Part shown: in pieces, positions 58,908 to 64,000 of the stretch
How the letters are laid out: every line of letters starts with the position of its first letter
How positions within the stretch are numbered: position 1 is the stretch's first letter
Program-made: the position numbers and the translations under genes
Notes under the pieces: generated by a model
The model's input: the letters and a program-made list of their open reading frames with translations, nothing else
The model's database searches: none
What the model was told of the DNA's origin: nothing
From: Lentzea fradiae
Lineage (GTDB): Bacteria; Actinomycetota; Actinomycetes; Mycobacteriales; Pseudonocardiaceae
Assembly: GCF_900100955.1 (NCBI RefSeq)
Contig: NZ_FNCC01000015.1
Coordinates: 36,419-100,418 of the forward strand
DNA length: 64,000 nt
Direction of reading: 5' to 3'

Positions 58908-59558
58908 ATGGCGACGCGCGTGTTCCTCGTCGACGACCACGAGATCGTCCGCCGCGGCATCGCGGACCTGCTCGGCGAGGAGTCCGACCTGGAGGTGGTC
59001 GGCGACGCCGCGTCGGTCGCGGAGGCCCTGTCGAAGGCACCGGGCGCCCAGGCCGACGTGGCGGTGCTCGACATCAGGCTGCCCGACGGCAACGGCATCG
59101 AGCTGTGCCGCGAGCTGCGCAGCAGGCTTCCCGGGCTGCAATGCCTGATGCTGACGAGCTTCGCCGACGACGAGGCCCTGTTCGACGCCATCATGGCGGG
59201 CGCGTCCGGCTTCGTGCTGAAGCAGATCTTGGGTGCCGACCTGGTCAACGCCGTGCGCACCGTCGCAGCGGGACAGTCCCTTCTGGACGCCCGCACGACG
59301 TCGGCGCTGCTGAACAGGATCCGCAGGGAACGCGAGGAGGGCGACCCGCTGCGCATGCTCAGCGAGCAGGAGCGCACGGTGCTCGACCTGATCGGCGAAG
59401 GTCTCACGAACCGGCAGATCGCCGAACGCATGTACCTGGCGGAGAAGACGGTCAAGAACTACGTCTCCCACCTGCTCGCGAAGCTCGGCATGCAGCGCCG
59501 CACGCAGGCGGCGGTGTTCGCGTCGCAGTTCCGCAAGGACGGCGACAAGTCCCGCTGA
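58908..59558 (+). CDS. NarL/DevR-like response regulator
   Basis: A 216-residue regulator with a receiver ([13 protein letters not shown], acceptor Asp in [12 protein letters not shown], Lys in VLKQI) and a LuxR helix-turn-helix ([40 protein letters not shown]). The receiver and HTH wording is close to DevR/DosR. ATG 58908 has TACCGT seven bases upstream, so it may be leaderless. Its partner kinase is encoded convergently (59565-61187), only 6 nt away at the 3' ends. Confidence 0.9.
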   Translation: MATRVFLVDDHEIVRRGIADLLGEESDLEVVGDAASVAEALSKAPGAQADVAVLDIRLPDGNGIELCRELRSRLPGLQCLMLTSFADDEALFDAIMAGASGFVLKQILGADLVNAVRTVAAGQSLLDARTTSALLNRIRREREEGDPLRMLSEQERTVLDLIGEGLTNRQIAERMYLAEKTVKNYVSHLLAKLGMQRRTQAAVFASQFRKDGDKSR

Positions 59559-59564
59559 GGGCGG

Positions 59565-61935
<2,371 letters not shown>

Positions 61936-61950
61936 CTCCACAGTGGACCG

Positions 61951-63108
61951 TCAGTGCGACAACACCGCCCTCCACAGCAGCCTCGCGAGCTCCGGGTGGC
62001 AGATGTCGTTGTGCGCGCCCGCGATCCCGTCGATGCGGCGGATCACCGACGAGCAGTCGACGTTGTGCACCTGTCCCCTGCGCAGCTCACCGGGTGAGCC
62101 GATCCGGTGGCCGTGCGCGTAGGTGCCCTGCACGCCGTGCGAGCCGAGGCCGCCGTACTTCGGGTAGGAGTCCAGGTCGACCTGACGCCCCCACCGCGCG
62201 GCCAGCGGGTAGAACCGGCCGATCGCGTGGTCGTGCGACGACGTCGTCACGATGATCGGGCCCGGCACCCGGCCGAGCACGCCGCGGAAGTGACCGGAAC
62301 CCGGCTCATCGGGAAGCCGTTCCGCGAACGACCACAGCGACATGGCGCCCTGCACCAGGGTCAGCGTCGCGGCCGGCACCACGATCGCCATCGCGGTCGC
62401 GGTGATGCAGCCGAAGCTGTGACCCATCAGGTGGATGCGGGCGGCGGGAGCGACCTGGGCGACCTCCCTCGCGATGCGCGCGGCACCGCTCTCGCCGAAC
62501 ACCCTCGCGCGCCGCTTCATCTTCCAGAACGTCAGGATCCGCAACGGGGACAGGATGCCGCCCAGTGCCGGGTCCTCCAGGCAGGCGCGGTAGAGCTGCT
62601 CGGGGTCGAACGGCATCCCGTCCTCACCCGGCAGGTCGGGAACCGAGCCTTCCAGGTACTCGTAAGCCTGTTTGACGGTGGCGGACATCCGGCACGGGTG
62701 GTCGCGCGCCGCCTCGACGATCGCGCGCACCGCGGCCGTGCGCCCGGCACCGCCGCCGAGCCGCGCGGCCTGCGCCTTGATGAACTCGTCCGACCGCACG
62801 TCCTCGTCGCCCCACGCCTTCGACGGCCAGTGCAGCCCTACGAGCAAAGCCTTGAAACCGCCGGGAAGCCGGTGCGCGGCCTCACGTTCGGCACGGCAGC
62901 CGGCCATCGTCGCGACCCACTGCCCGTACTGGTGCCGGGCGGCAGGCACGTCGCCGTTCCACCCGTGGATGAAGAAGAACACGTCGGTGACGCCGCGGCG
63001 GGCGTCGTACAGGACGTCCGCGCTTTCGCGCCCCCGCTCGTTACCGGTCTCGTCGAAACAGACGAGGTGATAGCTGATGTCGTGGCCTGGCACGGATTCT
63101 CGGGACAT
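61951..63108 (-). CDS. Alpha/beta-hydrolase fold protein (lipase/esterase-like)
   Basis: A 385-residue cytoplasmic protein with an alpha/beta-hydrolase fold: the oxyanion region VFFFIHGWNGDVP and the nucleophile elbow HLMGHSFGCITATAMA (Ser of GHSFG). A conserved late HxDHAIGRFYPLA-like region carries a possible catalytic Asp/His. The substrate is unknown. ATG 63108 is the start. It is convergent with the Acg-like gene and shares direction with the CGNR gene downstream of its own promoter region. Confidence 0.8.
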   Translation of the reverse strand: MSRESVPGHDISYHLVCFDETGNERGRESADVLYDARRGVTDVFFFIHGWNGDVPAARHQYGQWVATMAGCRAEREAAHRLPGGFKALLVGLHWPSKAWGDEDVRSDEFIKAQAARLGGGAGRTAAVRAIVEAARDHPCRMSATVKQAYEYLEGSVPDLPGEDGMPFDPEQLYRACLEDPALGGILSPLRILTFWKMKRRARVFGESGAARIAREVAQVAPAARIHLMGHSFGCITATAMAIVVPAATLTLVQGAMSLWSFAERLPDEPGSGHFRGVLGRVPGPIIVTTSSHDHAIGRFYPLAARWGRQVDLDSYPKYGGLGSHGVQGTYAHGHRIGSPGELRRGQVHNVDCSSVIRRIDGIAGAHNDICHPELARLLWRAVLSH

Positions 63109-63216
63109 CGCGGATCACCACCACACAAACAATGCGCCTCTGTCCCAGGGGTATCGGAACGGTGGCGGCTCATGTGTAGGCCCTGCGATCAGGAAAACCC
63201 GTTCGGACCAGGGAAA

Positions 63217-63768
63217 TCACTCCCGATTGCGCCGGTAGTGGCGTGCCGCGCGAACCCTGTTGCCGCACGAGGGTGAACACCACTCGCGGCGTGGATGGTC
63301 CTTCACGAAGTACAGCACGCAGCCCGGCGCGTGGCAGGCGCGCAACAGGACGCGGTCCTCACCGGTGAACAGCGCGATGGCCTCCGCCGCGATCGACGCG
63401 CGCTCCCGGTCCGCAGGAGAACCTTCACTTTCGTTGTGCTGCAACAGCTTCCCGGACTCGACCGTCAGCTGCGGCCATCGCCGGGCGCTCTTCGCCGCAC
63501 GGTTGACCTCAGCCACAGCACGGCCGAGGTCGCGGTCCTGCGCGATCGCACGCGTGTCCTCGGTGAGCACACCGGCGAGGTCGCGCAACGCCTGTCGCAA
63601 CGCACGGAACGCCACCAGGTCGTCCTCGTCCACCGGCACGCCGAGGAAGTCGCGGAGCCCGGCGACCGCGGTCAGGTCGTCGTGCAGCCGCGACCTGCTG
63701 GCCCAGATGGTGTTCATCAGCAGGACCGGGCGCGGCTCGTCGGGCGTCAGCACGTCTAACGGTAACAC
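63217..63768 (-). CDS. CGNR zinc-finger (ABATE-domain) transcriptional regulator
   Basis: A 183-residue regulator with an N-terminal ABATE stress-sensing domain (residues 1-130) and the C-terminal CGNR zinc finger CHAPGCVLYFVKDHPRREWC followed by SPSCGNRVRAARHY. These occur next to small catabolic genes in actinomycetes. GTG 63768 or GTG 63753 could start it. It is divergent from an NTF2-like gene at 63835 and is the probable regulator of it. Confidence 0.9.
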   Translation of the reverse strand: MLPLDVLTPDEPRPVLLMNTIWASRSRLHDDLTAVAGLRDFLGVPVDEDDLVAFRALRQALRDLAGVLTEDTRAIAQDRDLGRAVAEVNRAAKSARRWPQLTVESGKLLQHNESEGSPADRERASIAAEAIALFTGEDRVLLRACHAPGCVLYFVKDHPRREWCSPSCGNRVRAARHYRRNRE

Positions 63769-63780
63769 ACACTTGCATCC

Positions 63781-63799
63781 ATTAGGTTCTCATTCTAAC
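63781..63799. promoter_or_regulatory. Small inverted repeat between divergent genes
   Basis: TTAG (63782-63785) and CTAA (63795-63798) flank 9 bases in an AT-rich patch between the CGNR and NTF2-like genes. It is a possible operator, with low certainty. Confidence 0.35.
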
Positions 63800-63834
63800 G
63801 TTTGCAGGGTCTCTCAACCGTTGGAAGGACCACC

Positions 63835-64000
63835 GTGGCACTCGTACCCCCGTTCGACGCCGAGACCGCCCGCCTGAAGGTCCAAGCGGCCCAGGACGCC
63901 TGGAACACCCGCGACCCGCAGCGCGTCGCCGGGGCTTACACGCCGGACTCGGTGTGGCGCAACAGGTCGGAGTTCGTGCGCGGCACGGACGAGATCGTCG
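63835..64000 (+). CDS. NTF2-like/DUF1348 protein (3' partial)
   Basis: The first 55 residues are visible before the window ends (ETARLKVQAAQDAWNTRD, then VAGAYTPDSVWRNRSEFV). This matches the DUF1348 subgroup of NTF2-like proteins, small barrels of unknown catalytic role (about 150 residues in full). GTG 63835 has a GGAAGG site. It is divergent from the CGNR regulator. Confidence 0.85.
   Translation, partial: MALVPPFDAETARLKVQAAQDAWNTRDPQRVAGAYTPDSVWRNRSEFVRGTDEIV

Noticed and set aside
63260-63877. A 205-codon plus-strand frame at the right end
   Set aside because: It is antisense to the CGNR gene and lacks a recognisable product; the real plus-strand gene starts at GTG 63835 in another frame.

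Overview
The window is high-GC DNA (about 70 % or more) with dense genes, GTG and TTG starts, 4-nt stop/start overlaps and several starts that look leaderless. This is typical of an actinomycete. The ESX-like secreted protein, the small zinc-finger pair at 33.0-33.5 kb, the RsbV/RsbW-type genes and the EshA-like shell proteins suggest a member of the Pseudonocardiaceae (Lentzea/Saccharothrix-like). That placement is an inference. I see no rRNA, tRNA, CRISPR array, insertion sequence or prophage.

The most interesting part is 43.96-52.58 kb. Seven genes on the + strand lie within at most 22 nt of each other or overlap. In order they are: a Family 2B encapsulin-type shell protein (HK97-like fold with an inserted cyclic-nucleotide-binding-like domain), a class I terpene cyclase with intact metal motifs, a second cyclase-like protein that has lost nearly all metal ligands, a second shell protein, a polyprenyl diphosphate synthase, IspH and DXS. 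The first cyclase resembles the N-terminal half of geosmin synthase and the second resembles the C-terminal half. The layout suggests a two-shell protein nanocompartment for a terpenoid with its own precursor supply: DXS and IspH from the MEP pathway, then chain elongation, then cyclisation. A roughly 400-nt AT-richer leader with inverted repeats precedes it.

0-11.1 kb is signalling: a HAMP-array hybrid histidine kinase (open at the left edge), STAS and anti-sigma kinase genes, a Ppx/GppA phosphatase, a phosphodiesterase-like gene, and a two-component system whose first gene shares its start region with a divergent anchored protein. 11.2-18 kb is mostly redox and envelope genes: a Tat-exported M15-like peptidase, a frameshifted SRPBCC gene, type II NADH dehydrogenase, an FAD-Rieske fusion and a stand-alone PaaZ. 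18.6-24.4 kb holds a proline-rich ESX-like candidate toxin, a pair of secreted proteins resembling plant PR-4/PR-5 folds (double-psi barrel and thaumatin), and two coupled LuxR/TPR regulators.

24.7-43.6 kb is a mix of catabolic and regulatory genes: AraC, acyl-CoA synthetase with a divergent LuxR regulator, TetR with a membrane protein, GH16 glucanase, ornithine cyclodeaminase, a phosphodiester glycosidase-phosphoesterase fusion, a DEAD-box helicase, a methyltransferase, VOC/AraC, a ROK regulator, and a Gfo/Idh/MocA oxidoreductase with a UPF0303 protein. Many intergenic spaces contain clean palindromes that look like operators or terminators.

52.5-64 kb continues with an acyltransferase, a divergent pair of citrate synthase-like genes (one with a MerR-type helix-turn-helix), a 49-residue membrane protein, a GlxA-like regulator whose end overlaps a MarR gene in antisense, YceI, and a tail-to-tail DevR/DevS-like two-component pair next to an Acg-like gene with a candidate DevR box. 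It ends with an alpha/beta hydrolase, a CGNR zinc-finger regulator and the start of an NTF2-like gene cut by the right edge.
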